This document shows positions 38,809 through 49,970 of a DNA stretch of 64,000 nt, piece by piece (the first letter of the stretch is position 1; each line of letters starts with the position of its first letter). A model generated the notes under the pieces. That model had not been told where the DNA came from. It searched no databases and saw nothing but the letters and a program-made list of their open reading frames with translations. Both the position numbers and the translations under genes were made by a program. Source of the DNA: Dryomyza anilis (taxonomy: Eukaryota; Arthropoda; Insecta; Diptera; Dryomyzidae); contig OX638135.1 in assembly GCA_951804985.1 (NCBI GenBank), positions 35,667,670 to 35,731,669 on the forward strand, given 5' to 3'.

Positions 38809-39853
38809 ACAGAGATCGGAAATGCCCGTGTGCGTGCGCCCGCACATGCCCCTTTCTTCATTCACTGACGAGCAAATTTGTTTTACGCAGACACTGCACT
38901 CGGGCATCAAATTTTTTTTACAACACATCCCGTCGCAACGAGTGATGCTTTGCATTATTCTCGTTGCCTGCCCTCGTGCGGGCTACGAGAGCAGCACGCG
39001 GGGCAGTTTTTCACAGCCAGTTAATTTTTTCTTGTACGACATTCTTATGTGGCGCAAGAGTACGGCACTTTTATAATATACTGCGAAATGTTTTAATAAT
39101 TTTTAAATAAAACTATCGTTAATACAGAAAAGTTTGGCAATACTCAAATCGAAGTTTTATTTTGGTTTATAAAAATTGTATCATTTAATTGTTCGTTGAA
39201 CAGAAAAATAAATTTAACATGAAATCTTAATCAACATTTTTATTCAAATACAAAAATTATTATATTATTTTAATAAAAAATCTACATGATAGACTTCGAA
39301 AAATAATGTATATCCTCATTTGTAAAAATGTACACTAAGTTTAAACTTGCACTGAAAAACTAGTACGAAATTATACAATTTTTATAAACCAAATTAAAAC
39401 TTCGATTTGAGTATTGCCAAACTTTTCTGTATTAACGATAGTTTTATTTAAAAATTATTAAAACATTTCGCAGTATATTATAAAAGTGCCGTACTCTTGC
39501 GCCACATAAGAATGTCGTACAAGAAAAAATTAACTGGCTGTGAAAAACTGCCCCGCGTGCTGCTCGTGGCAGTCGGTTTTCGCTGTTGCACGGAGTTGCC
39601 CCGCGAAATAAATACCGTAGCACTTGCGCGATATGTTTCTCTATTTTCTCATTCCACGTCTGCGCAGGCTGCAGTTTTTAGTTTCGTAGCCCGCACGAGG
39701 GCAGGTACCGAGAATAGTGCAAAGCATCACTCGTTGCGACGGGATGTGTTGTAAAAAAAATGTGGTGCCCGAGTGCAGAGTATGCGTAAACAAATTTGCT
39801 TCTCATTTACTGAAGGGCGCGGGCGCGGGCGTGCGTGCAAATCCGAACTCTGT
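38809..39853. mobile_element. Foldback element: long imperfect inverted repeat
   Basis: The left arm 38809-39186 (378 bp) is the inverted complement of the right arm 39368-39853 (486 bp) around a spacer of about 181 bp. Anchors include ACAGAGATCGG against CCGAACTCTGT, the GGGATGTGTTGTAAAAAAAA/TTTTTTTTACAACACATCCC pair and AGTTTGGCAATACTC against GAGTATTGCCAAACT. The right arm has about 118 bp (39567-39684) missing from the left arm. The 108-codon plus frame (38750-39076) and the 85-codon frame (39497-39754) lie in the arms and have no recognised homology. No transposase is present, so the element would be non-autonomous. Confidence 0.75.
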
Positions 39854-40165
39854 ATGTTATGTCTTTAAATCAGAAATCGATAACGGGATGATTTTATTTT
39901 TGTTTTTTACATTGATAGTTATCACACAAATATTGGTATGAATGAAGGATATTGCCAGGTTTAATTGATATAAAATTATTAACATGACATAATATTCCTC
40001 AAATTGAAATCTTTGAAGTGAGATTTTACAAAATGAGGATGAATATATGAAATTATGATAATTTTTCTATTTTTTACACACTATTGTATATATTTATGTA
40101 CAAGTTTTCTCAAAAAAGATCGACGCAATTCGCAGATTTTTGCGTTTTCGTAAAACAAGAAAAAA
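39854..40165. other. AT-rich sequence without recognised features
   Basis: About 310 bp. It includes the TTGATAGTTATCACACAAAT stretch related to 38550-38600. Confidence 0.5.
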
Positions 40166-40957
40166 CCAGTTGGGAAGGTTAGATCACATGGGAAATTTTA
40201 AATTTGGTGTTATTATGAAAGTTGGGATTATCAAAAGTATAGTCGGTCTATGCCGACTATAAATACCCTACACATATGTCTGGTTACCATTCAAAGTGGT
40301 ATATAGGTCACCAGGGTATACGAATCCTGAAAATAACTACAAACTTTCCATCCCTGAAGAATTTTCTTTCATTTGATACCCATATTTACAAATGGGTAGG
40401 TGTACCGAATTTCGATTTTTTTTTTGGGAACCACAAGTCGTTTCGTTGGAAAACATTATTTTCATGTATTTGAGCAAAATGTCAATATATATTTGACCAA
40501 AAAATTTTACCTAAGCACGTATACAGTAAAATTGATTTGTAGATGTAAATTTTATATGAGGTATTTGAACATAAGTAATCGGTTCTCAGGTCACAATAGA
40601 CCGATCATGCCAATTTTGTTAGATATATAAGTAATCTAAATCTAAAGTTTCATTGCTCTGGCTCTTTAACTTTTTCTGTAATCGTGGTTTCAACAGACAG
40701 ACAGAAGGACAGACGGACAGACAGACGAAATTCGGTACTCCTACCCATTTGTAAATATGGGTATCAAATGAAAGACAAGTTTGTAGTTATTTTCAGGATT
40801 CGTATAACCTGGTGACCTATATACCACTTTGAATGGTAACCTCACATATGTGTAGTGTATTTATAGTCGGCTTAGACCGACCATAATTTTGATAATCCTA
40901 ACTATCATAATAACACCAAATTTAAAATTTCCCATGTGATCTAACCTTCCCAACTGG
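40166..40957. mobile_element. Foldback built from two mini-me-like 3' ends (subfamily B)
   Basis: Starts CCAGTTGGGAAGGTTAGATC and ends with the exact reverse complement, GATCTAACCTTCCCAACTGG. From 40166 to about 40727 it is an inverted subfamily-B element running through its stem-loop (40240-40264) to the GACA/GACG tract. From about 40728 to 40957 it is the 3' 230 bp of the same family in the forward direction, with a second stem-loop near 40862-40885. The 5' hairpin is absent. Both flanks are A/T homopolymer (AAAAA before, TTTTT after). Confidence 0.8.
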
Positions 40958-41040
40958 TTTTTCATTATTTTTTGAAATGTTATAAAAATTATTTTCGACA
41001 AGTCCAGGATGACCACTTCACGTGGGCGGAATCGCCTTCA

Positions 41041-44000
41041 AAAGATCAAAAAGATCGAAAATATTTAAAAGATCAAAAAGATCAAGAATATCAAAAAGAT
41101 CAAAAAGATGAAAAAGATCAAAAAGATCAAAAAGATCAAAAATATCAAAAAGATCAAAAAGATCAAAAATATCAAAAATATCAAAAATATCAAAAATATC
41201 AAAAATATCAAAAATATCAAAAAGATCAAAAAGATCAAAAAGATCAAAAAGATCAAATAGATCAAAAAGATCAAAAAGATCAAAAAGATCAAAAAGATCA
41301 AAAAGATCAAAAAGATCAAAAAGATCAAAAAGATCAAAAAGATCAAAAAGATCAAAAAGATCAAAAAGATCAAAAAGATCAAAAAGATCAAAAAGATCAA
41401 AAAGATCAAAAAGATCAAAAAGATCAAAAAGATCAAAAAGATCAAAAAGATCAAAAAGATCAAAAAGATCAAAAAGATCAAAAAGATCAAAATGATCAAA
41501 ATGATCAAAATGATCAAAATGATCAAAATGATCAAAATGATCAAAATGATCAAAATGATCAAAATGATCAAAATGATCAAAATGATCAAAATGATCAAAA
41601 TGATCAAAATGATCAAAATGATCAAAATGATCAAAATGATCAAAATGATCAAAATGATCAAAATGATCAAAATGATCAAAATGATCAAAATGATCAAAAT
41701 GATCAAAATGATCAAAATGATCAAAATGATCAAAATGATCAAAATGATCAAAATGATCAAAATGATCAAAATGATCAAAATGATCAAAATGATCAAAATG
41801 ATCAAAATGATCAAAATGATCAAAATGATCAAAATGATCAAAATGATCAAAATGATCAAAATGATCAAAATGATCAAAATGATCAAAATGATCAAAATGA
41901 TCAAAATGATCAAAATGATCAAAATGATCAAAATGATCAAAATGATCAAAATGATCAAAATGATCAAAATGATCAAAATGATCAAAATGATCAAAATGAT
42001 CAAAATGATCAAAATGATCAAAATGATCAAAATGATCAAAATGATCAAAATGATCAAAATGATCAAAATGATCAAAATGATCAAAATGATCAAAATGATC
42101 AAAATGATCAAAATGATCAAAATGATCAAAATGATCAAAATGATCAAAATGATCAAAATGATCAAAATGATCAAAATGATCAAAATGATCAAAATGATCA
42201 AAATGATCAAAATGATCAAAATGATCAAAATGATCAAAATGATCAAAATGATCAAAATGATCAAAATGATCAAAATGATCAAAATGATCAAAATGATCAA
42301 AATGATCAAAATGATCAAAATGATCAAAATGATCAAAATGATCAAAATGATCAAAATGATCAAAATGATCAAAATGATCAAAATGATCAAAATGATCAAA
42401 ATGATCAAAATGATCAAAATGATCAAAATGATCAAAATGATCAAAATGATCAAAATGATCAAAATGATCAAAATGATCAAAATGATCAAAATGATCAAAA
42501 TGATCAAAATGATCAAAATGATCAAAATGATCAAAATGATCAAAATGATCAAAATGATCAAAATGATCAAAATGATCAAAATGATCAAAATGATCAAAAT
42601 GATCAAAATGATCAAAATGATCAAAATGATCAAAATGATCAAAATGATCAAAATGATCAAAATGATCAAAATGATCAAAATGATCAAAATGATCAAAATG
42701 ATCAAAATGATCAAAATGATCAAAATGATCAAAATGATCAAAATGATCAAAATGATCAAAATGATCAAAATGATCAAAATGATCAAAATGATCAAAATGA
42801 TCAAAATGATCAAAATGATCAAAATGATCAAAATGATCAAAATGATCAAAATGATCAAAATGATCAAAATGATCAAAATGATCAAAATGATCAAAATGAT
42901 CAAAATGATCAAAATGATCAAAATGATCAAAATGATCAAAATGATCAAAATGATCAAAATGATCAAAATGATCAAAATGATCAAAATGATCAAAATGATC
43001 AAAATGATCAAAATGATCAAAATGATCAAAATGATCAAAATGATCAAAATGATCAAAATGATCAAAATGATCAAAATGATCAAAATGATCAAAATGATCA
43101 AAATGATCAAAATGATCAAAATGATCAAAATGATCAAAATGATCAAAATGATCAAAATGATCAAAATGATCAAAATGATCAAAATGATCAAAATGATCAA
43201 AATGATCAAAATGATCAAAATGATCAAAATGATCAAAATGATCAAAATGATCAAAATGATCAAAATGATCAAAATGATCAAAATGATCAAAATGATCAAA
43301 ATGATCAAAATGATCAAAATGATCAAAATGATCAAAATGATCAAAATGATCAAAATGATCAAAATGATCAAAATGATCAAAATGATCAAAATGATCAAAA
43401 TGATCAAAATGATCAAAAATATCAAAAAGATCAAAAAGATCAAAAAGATCAAAAAGATCAAAAAGATCAAAATGATCAAAATGATCAAAATGATCAAAAT
43501 GATCAAAATGATCAAAATGATCAAAATGATCAAAATGATCAAAATGATCAAAATGATCAAAATGATCAAAATGATCAAAATGATCAAAATGATCAAAATG
43601 ATCAAAATGATCAAAATGATCAAAATGATCAAAATGATCAAAATGATCAAAATGATCAAAAAGATCAAAAAGATCAAAAAGATCAAAAAGATCAAAAAGA
43701 TCAAAATGATCAAAAAGATCAAAAAGATCAAAAAGATCAAAAAGATCAAAAAGATCAAAAAGATCAAAAAGATCAAAAAGATCAAAAAGATCAAAAAGAT
43801 CAAAAAGATCAAAAAGATCAAAAAGATCAAAAAGATCAAAAAGATCAAAAAGATCAAAAAGATCAAAAAGATCAAAAAGATCAAAAAGATCAAAAAGATC
43901 AAAAAGATCAAAAAGATCAAAAAGATCAAAAAGATCAAAAAGATCAAAAAGATCAAAAAGATCAAAAAGATCAAAAAGATCAAAAAGATCAAAAAGATCA

Positions 44001-44270
44001 AAAAGATCAAAAATATCAAAAAGATCAAAAAGATCAAAAAGATCAAAAAGATCAAAAAGATCAAAAAGATCAAAAAGATCAAAAAGATCAAAAAGATCAA
44101 AAAGATCAAAAAGATCAAAAAGATCAAAAAGATCAAAAAGATCAAAAAGATCAAAAAGATCAAAAAGATCAAAAAGATCAAAAAGATCAAAAATATCAAA
44201 AAGATCAAAAAGATCAAAAAGATCAAAAAGATCAAAAAGATCAAAAAGATCAAAAAATCGAAAAAATAAA
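41041..44270. repeat. 9-bp satellite array (GATCAAAAA/GATCAAAAT)
   Basis: About 3.2 kb of a 9-bp unit with three main variants: GATCAAAAA, GATCAAAAT and TATCAAAAA. The core 41485-43410 is 214 consecutive identical GATCAAAAT units, and a second run, 43465-43653, holds 21. GATCAAAAA units form the edges. Because 9 is divisible by 3, several frames stay open on both strands: plus DQN/DQK over 1102 codons from 40972, plus IKM, minus ILI, minus HFD. The peptide is pure repeat on both strands and the frame starts in unrelated flank, so I treat it as non-coding. Confidence 0.95.
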
Positions 44271-44562
44271 AAAAGATTAAAAAAAATCTAAAAGATGGAA
44301 AAGATCAAAAAATTAAAAAGATCAAAAAGATAGAAAAATAAAAAAGATTAAAAAAATCGAAAAGATCGAAAAGATCAAAAAGATGAAAAAGATCAAAAAG
44401 ATCAAAAAGATCAAAAAGATCAAAAAGATCAAAAAGATCAAAAAGATCAAAAAGATCAAAAAGATCAAAAAGATCAAAAAGATCAAAAAGATCAAAAAGA
44501 TCAAAAAGATCAAAGAGATCAAAAAGATCGAAAATATCAAAAAGATCAAAAAGATGGATTTG
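44271..44562. repeat. Degenerate then regular right edge of the 9-bp array
   Basis: About 100 bp of decayed units (AAAAAATCGAAAAG types) followed by about 190 bp of mostly regular GATCAAAAA. The flanks resemble each other: TCCAGGATGACCA and TGAAATGTYATAAAAAT occur left of the array (about 40975-41015) and right of it (about 44620-44672). Confidence 0.85.
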
Positions 44563-46188
44563 ACTTAAAATGATTTTGGATATGTGTACTGGAGAATTGA
44601 TGAGGTGCTCATGGACATGTCCAGGATGACCATGGACAATATTTTTCATATTGTTTTGAAATGTCATAAAAATGCGTTTGAATATGACCACTAGGAGATG
44701 ACAGGCATTAAAGTTTTTTACAGATCTTTAATTTTTTCAACACTAGGGACATGCGTACGGGTAGTTGACTGAATGTGTAAATACATATGTCGGTATTTGC
44801 TGTGAGTATCGATATCACAGTTTATACCGTAATAACGAAGCATAAGCAATATAATATAAAATGTTCAGGTATATTAACTGTATAAAAATTGTAACCAAGC
44901 GAGACCGTAATAAAAGTATTTTTCGAATAGGTACAAATCGTGTATTGAATTATTTAGATTAGGGATGCCCAACTCAGCCCGTACGGGCACGACGTCAGCA
45001 CGCAAGGGCTGAACGAGGGGAAGATCGGTGAAGCGGAAATGGTGAGAGGATTTTTAGAGTTAGAGCGAGTGCAGCGAACATAAGTGTTTGTGTGACCTGT
45101 GAAAGCTATCAGTCGATCGAGCGACTTCATGCGAGCTGGTCCGCGCTGCTTTGTTCTCCAGTCACCCCAGTATAAATTGTTAAATGTATCACAATTAATA
45201 CAAAACATTTAATGTAAAATAGAATTTTGACTAAATGTTTTTTTTTATCTGAAACTTATTTTGAGGCATTTTAGATAGAATAAAATTTATTTTAGATAGA
45301 ATAAAAGGAAGTTTTGAGATATTTTTGACAATTGCAACAAATCTTTTAAAAATATATCAAGTACTGTTCAAAAAATAATGTTTATGTTGTTTTTTTGTTA
45401 TACACTCATTCTTTAAGAGTGTTTTAATTAAAAATAACTAAATAAAGTAAATTTAAGAATTAGTCGACAATTTATAGTTTCAATTGGGGTTCAATGCGTA
45501 GACTGCGCACAGTAGAACATATCATTTAGTTAATGATTCAAATATTTATATTTTCATTTAATATTGTATACTTTGTATGTAAACGATTGACGTATATAAT
45601 AAAAAATCTTATTAATTAAAAAACAAATATTAATAACTCACTTGACTCTTTTGCAATAACATTTTTTGATAACTTGTCCAGTTTTATAAACAGAATAAAA
45701 ACATATAAGATTGGTTTTAACAAAAAAAATACGGTATTTTTGGATAATTCTATGTAAATTTCTTTACAAACAACGAATTATATTTATGTAAGGTTTTGTT
45801 TTCCTTTGTTACACCGTACTCTCATCGCACTCTCTTCTGTCAGTGTTGCATCATTTCTTAAGTAACATAGGGCAGAAATGTGAAATAAATAATTATTTTA
45901 GAATTTAGTTATGTTTGAGATTTTAATCACTTTAGACACACATTGTATATTCCAAAACCTTTTACAGAATAATAACAAATAATATTTTTTTTTGCAATCG
46001 AAAATTACATATTGTTCGAGATACTATATTATAAGATATTAAAATTATATTACTACGTTAATTTCAATTATAAATAATTTGTTATTCAATGTTTTGTATT
46101 TATACGGTATTATCTCTATACTAATTGTCAACATAATTTCTATCACTAAGCTCAATAGGCATTCAAACTGGTTTTCAATAGCATCAAG
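44563..46188. other. AT-rich stretch without recognised genes; one GC-richer patch
   Basis: About 1.6 kb. A GC-richer patch (about 44966-45175) contains the 12-bp palindrome GCCCGTACGGGC and an 84-codon minus frame (44954-45208) with no recognised homology. The rest is low-complexity AT sequence. Confidence 0.5.
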
Positions 46189-46555
46189 TGTCTGTCCCCA
46201 CTACCTGTGCTTAACACCCACAACTTTCTTACTTAGTGGTAGCGCTCACTTATCTATTGTTATCTATTAAAATATTTTGGTCTCTTTTCTAATTACTTGC
46301 CTTGTTAAACATATAAAACAAGTAGTTGCAAAACATGTAATATAAGAGTATTTTATGTAAAACTCTGATCTTTTTGCTTGATTGACTTTTGCTTTGGCAC
46401 ATCTCGGTCACTTTGAGATTACACGAGCATTGGGTAACAACATATTTTAATAAACTGAATTTTAATTATATATTTTCTTTTTCTAATTTTTCATTTTTTT
46501 GTGTGTTTAACAAAAGGTTCAAAAAATAAACTTTTTATTGAACCATTAGTGAACA
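46189..46555 (+). repeat. Candidate 5' LTR of the outer BEL/Pao element (BEL-A)
   Basis: The right end is set by the primer-binding site that follows it: the sequence ends GTGAACA three bases before the site. The left end is a guess: TGTCTGTCCCC at 46189 gives a TG...CA segment of 367 bp with AATAAA signals near its end. No second LTR lies in the window to confirm it. Confidence 0.35.
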
Positions 46556-46558
46556 TTT

Positions 46559-46576
46559 TGGTGCCGAAACCCGGGA
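46559..46576 (+). promoter_or_regulatory. Primer-binding site of BEL-A, complementary to tRNA-Phe
   Basis: TGGTGCCGAAACCCGGGA begins with the TGG expected opposite a CCA-ended tRNA and complements the 3' end of metazoan tRNA-Phe (acceptor GCCGAAA) as I know it. It would prime minus-strand DNA synthesis of the outer element. Confidence 0.7.
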
Positions 46577-46747
46577 GCATTTAGTAAATTTAAACTAATG
46601 TTTTTCCCAATTTAAGAAAAATTTAATGGACAGGTATAAAATTTTATTTAATTAATATACATTTACTGTTCATGCAGTTTTCTTATTTTAAAGTGTAAAC
46701 TTTACAATTATTTTTTCATACGAAATCGTTGTTCATTTCCAGTTGCA

Positions 46748-47042
46748 ATGGTTGAACTAGTCAAAAGCATTGCAAACCACCGTGATATTTTAGAGCAATT
46801 AAAGAAACTTTTTAAGCGTTTTAGTGAAAAAACATTAGCAACAAGAACACGTGGATATGTAACATGCGTTGTGCAAGAAATTGATAAATGTTTGCAGTTT
46901 TTAAAATTAATCATGCAGAAATTTGTGCTTTAATTCGGGATAGTTTATTAAATGATGACGATATTCGATATATTGCCGAAGAATGTTATTATACATTTTA
47001 TGATTTATATTCATAATTTAAAGGTGAAGCTCTGGATTCACT
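46748..47042 (+). pseudogene. gag: BEL-A gag, N-terminal fragment (broken)
   Basis: An ATG-started frame of 61 codons (46748-46933) lies 170 bp after the primer site. The reading then continues one frame over from about 46918, with one in-frame TAA near 47015, to 47042, where the gypsy 5' LTR cuts in. The peptide is acidic and helix-rich, as in the N-terminal part of BEL/Pao Gag, which is structural and packages the RNA. The other half of the gene lies 15 kb away at 62143, and removing the gypsy element with one CACT copy keeps the reading frame. I infer gag from its position and from that continuity. Confidence 0.65.
47039..47042 (+). repeat. Target-site duplication CACT (left)
   Basis: CACT directly before the gypsy 5' LTR is repeated directly after the 3' LTR (62143-62146). 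Ty3/gypsy elements usually make 4-6 bp duplications. Confidence 0.75.
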
Positions 47043-47789
47043 TGTTATGAATCAGAAACGTTTTTTTTGTTGTATTTAAGAAAGCCTGCACATAAAGTTC
47101 AAATCTAAAAGCACAATAACAGATGCATGTTAACTTAACATAACGTCTACGACGTAACTGGAACGAGTACATAATGTTTATGAGTGCATACTTTCAGGAG
47201 ATAAAATTAAGTCTACTTAAAAGCAACGAAAAATACATTGGTTGCAATTTGATCCGAGACTCGCGCTAGCAAGTGTGCCGTCTGTTTAAAAGCTACAACA
47301 AAAGCATTGGTTGTAATTTTAGTCAAGTCTAACGCCAGCATGGGAACCAATTAAGAATTTAGCACATTGGAATTTTCTCAGTTAATGATTTCACAATATT
47401 AGTAAATATCTGATGTGGGGTTCATGAGGTTTTTAGTAGTACTTAGATTTAAGAATATGCTTGCTTGCATTTATGAGTTGTGTTTTAAGAAATAAGTATA
47501 AGCAAGGGGTTCGTGAGTCGCACGATACCGAGGTGATGAGTAGAGGTTAAGTTTAGATTTTAAGCATTATGATTTTAACTGCCTTAGAGTGCAGACGTGT
47601 TTTCAGTTTAAACTCAAGCTTGTAAAAATACTTAAAAATAATTAATAAAAGTATAAAGCAAGTCTAAAATATCCTTGCGTTTTTATTTAATAATAAATGT
47701 TAGGAAAGAATTGTGGACTTCGAGGGAAAATTGTCACTGACGGTTTCACCAATAAAGGCAAGTACAAAAGACCCCTGGAGCCCGCAACA
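47043..47789 (+). repeat. Gypsy 5' LTR
   Basis: 747 bp, TGTTATG...CAACA. It matches 61435-62142. The LTRs have diverged: the right copy has a 15-bp extra CCAGTATGCACATAA-like stretch near 61488, and lacks about 13 bp (near 47413), about 30 bp (near 47732) and about 15 bp at the very end. It contains an imperfect internal repeat (about 47220-47275 and 47288-47343). Confidence 0.85.
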
Positions 47790-47792
47790 TTT

Positions 47793-47805
47793 TGGCGCAG
47801 CCGGT
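47793..47805 (+). promoter_or_regulatory. Gypsy primer-binding site (tRNA-Ser-like)
   Basis: TGGCGCAGCCGGT lies three bases after the LTR. It resembles the TGGCGCAGTCGGT site of tRNA-Ser-primed insect gypsy elements. The match fades after 13 bases. Confidence 0.65.
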
Positions 47806-48024
47806 TTTTCAAGAATCTACAAAAAGGACTGAAGGACGAATTTGAAGTAGCATTAAAAAAATAAATAAATGAAGAAACACTGAAGTGCAAAGGAAGGTAT
47901 AATTAAATATTGAATAAATTTTAGTGAGTTTGAGTGAAAGTAGTAAATAAATGGTGAAATTAAATTATAGAAAGAATGAAATTAAACATATTTATGAATT
48001 TTAATTGAAAATTTTAATGATTAT

Positions 48025-49305
48025 ATGGCGAACTTTGAGGAATTGGAAGTAGCATATAGAAATATATTAGGACAACTTGGCAGATTTACTGAGAAATTGT
48101 GGAATCAAATTAGTACGGACAATAAAGAAACTTTAGAATTAATAAGAAATAAAGTCAGTTCTACACGGGTATACTCAGAAGTCGAAAGAGTTGACGTAGT
48201 TTTTGAAAAATTAGTATACTTCTTGGAACATAAAAGTGCTCATAAAATAAAAGAATTAGAAGATTGGAAAGGGGAATTTACTGCATTAAATAAAAAATTA
48301 AACGATATTGTAGAAGAACGGCAGGAGTTGTTAGATCAGGCTAGTGGAATAGAGGAAGAAAACGAAAAATTAAGAACTTTGCTGAAAAATAAAGATATTT
48401 CCGACGAATCAATTGAACAAGCACTGAGCCAACAGCCCAGACTAGAATTCGAAACATTAGAAGAAGCAAATAATAAAGTAAGGGAATTAGATTCCATAAT
48501 CACATTTTTAGAATCGGAAGTTAAGCTAGCCCACGACACATCATTATATCATAAGGAGGCATTACAGATTGAAGGAAAATTTGATAAAATAACAGCACCG
48601 GAAACAACATTAGAAATGTCGTTAGATACTGTATCGAATTACGTAGGAAGTGTGGTTCCATTTTTTATGGGATCGGAATCACCGTCCGTTAAAACTGAAC
48701 CTTATAGATTCATGGACGCTTGTGCGTTAGCAAGTCTAAAAATTTCAGAAGAAAACAAAGAAGAATTCATTAGCTGTGTCAAACTGCATCTTCTTGGTGA
48801 CGCTTATGATCTAGTCCGCACAAGAAAGTTCAATGATTTAGAGGAGTTATTTGACGTTCTAAGAAATACATATTTAAAAATGACTACGTTAGATTCGGTT
48901 CAGGATAGTATTAGAAAAGCATATCAGACGGATGGTGAAAGTCTGAGGACATTTGCAAGAAGATTAGAAAGATTATGGGCAAACGCTAATGAAATAGCAG
49001 ATTCAAGGTACAAAAATAAAAATCTACCTACAGATGTTTTTAATACGGAACTAGTAAACTCAGTTCTGACAGCATTCAAGGTAGGTGTAAAGGATCCGAC
49101 AATAAAGGTTCTATTATTAAGTAGCAAAGCAGAAAACTTGAATGATTTATTAGATGAAGCTTTAAAGGCCCAGATAACAATTCAAGGGGGTCCGAGATTC
49201 CCCGAGGAAGTGTACAGTTTCGAACAACGATCTGTAACTAGTCCAACGAATAGTATTCAAAACAATCATTTTCAAACTACCCCACTAAATCACAAAATAA
49301 ATTAA
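48025..49305 (+). CDS. gag: Gypsy Gag, main part (426 aa)
   Basis: The capsid-type structural protein of the gypsy element, which would assemble the cytoplasmic particle and package RNA. It starts at the first ATG of a long frame, 235 bp after the LTR. Residues about 75-170 are rich in E, K, L and Q with heptad spacing, suggesting a coiled coil. Residues about 225-400 (MDACALASLKI, KLHLLGDAYDLV, RTFARRLERLW) look like the helical retrotransposon-Gag region. It stops at 49305, while the zinc-knuckle part continues in another frame immediately downstream, so the natural protein is probably longer and this copy frameshifted. Compared with the neighbouring pol region it is the best preserved frame of the element. 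Confidence 0.8.
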   Translation: MANFEELEVAYRNILGQLGRFTEKLWNQISTDNKETLELIRNKVSSTRVYSEVERVDVVFEKLVYFLEHKSAHKIKELEDWKGEFTALNKKLNDIVEERQELLDQASGIEEENEKLRTLLKNKDISDESIEQALSQQPRLEFETLEEANNKVRELDSIITFLESEVKLAHDTSLYHKEALQIEGKFDKITAPETTLEMSLDTVSNYVGSVVPFFMGSESPSVKTEPYRFMDACALASLKISEENKEEFISCVKLHLLGDAYDLVRTRKFNDLEELFDVLRNTYLKMTTLDSVQDSIRKAYQTDGESLRTFARRLERLWANANEIADSRYKNKNLPTDVFNTELVNSVLTAFKVGVKDPTIKVLLLSSKAENLNDLLDEALKAQITIQGGPRFPEEVYSFEQRSVTSPTNSIQNNHFQTTPLNHKIN

Positions 49306-49712
49306 ACAGAAGGATCAAAAATATACGAGACGAATGTATTACGCGGAAAAACACACCGTTTTGTATAGAGTGTGAAAAATATAGGCACGAATCTAGTTGG
49401 AGGTGTGCTTCCATTAGATTAGAAGCTCAAAATAAGGAAGGGTTTGGACGTACACAAAACCATCCAGTTAATAGGCAATTTTTAAACAACAATTTGCAAG
49501 CAGGATATAACACTACGTACCGTACCAATAATAATAATAATAGAAATAATAACAATAGAAATGGGCATACCCCTAGAAATAATTTAAAATGTGATTGGTG
49601 TCGTAGACTTGGTCATGTAGAAACTGATTGCTACGCCAAGAGAGATTATCTGGCGAGGGAGAATAATGATCAAAACAAGGGAAACTACCAGGGGCCCAGC
49701 CAAGGCCAGTAA
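49306..49712 (+). pseudogene. gag: Gypsy Gag C-terminal zinc-knuckle part, out of frame
   Basis: Read in the third frame, the DNA continues Gag without a stop to 49712. Near 49362 it encodes CIECEKYRH followed by a cysteine six residues on (a near-CCHC). It then has an N-rich linker (about 49525-49565) and a clear CCHC knuckle, CDWCRRLGHVETDC, at about 49590-49632. These knuckles bind RNA. The frame change relative to 48025-49305 lies close to 49290. Confidence 0.7.
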
Positions 49713-49970
49713 GCTGGGGACCCATTAAAAATAGCAACATTAGGTCAAAAAGGGTAGAAATAGTAAATCATAAGGTTGAAGGGTCTGTGATCACATTAAC
49801 TACCCAAACTCATAAAAATAAGAGAAAGCCGGTGGAGGAAAATATTGCAAATCAGACGTCTGAAGTGACCGTTGATACAAATATTGATCCACCGTGGTTT
49901 GATTGTGACAATGGTAATTTTTGCATTAATACATTTCTTTATATATATATGATAATAGCAATAGGGGCAA

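Noticed and set aside
38750..39076. 108-codon plus frame in the foldback
   Set aside because: It lies in one arm of an inverted repeat, does not persist in the other arm and has no recognised homology.
40972..44280. 1102-codon frame encoding a DQK/DQN repeat protein, and long frames on the other frames and strand
   Set aside because: The frames are open only because the 9-bp unit is three codons without a stop; several frames on both strands are open equally, and the start lies in unrelated flank.
44954..45208. 84-codon minus frame in the GC-richer patch
   Set aside because: No homology recognised, and the C-terminal half depends on an isolated GC-rich stretch that could equally be a transposon end; no matching inverted end was found nearby.
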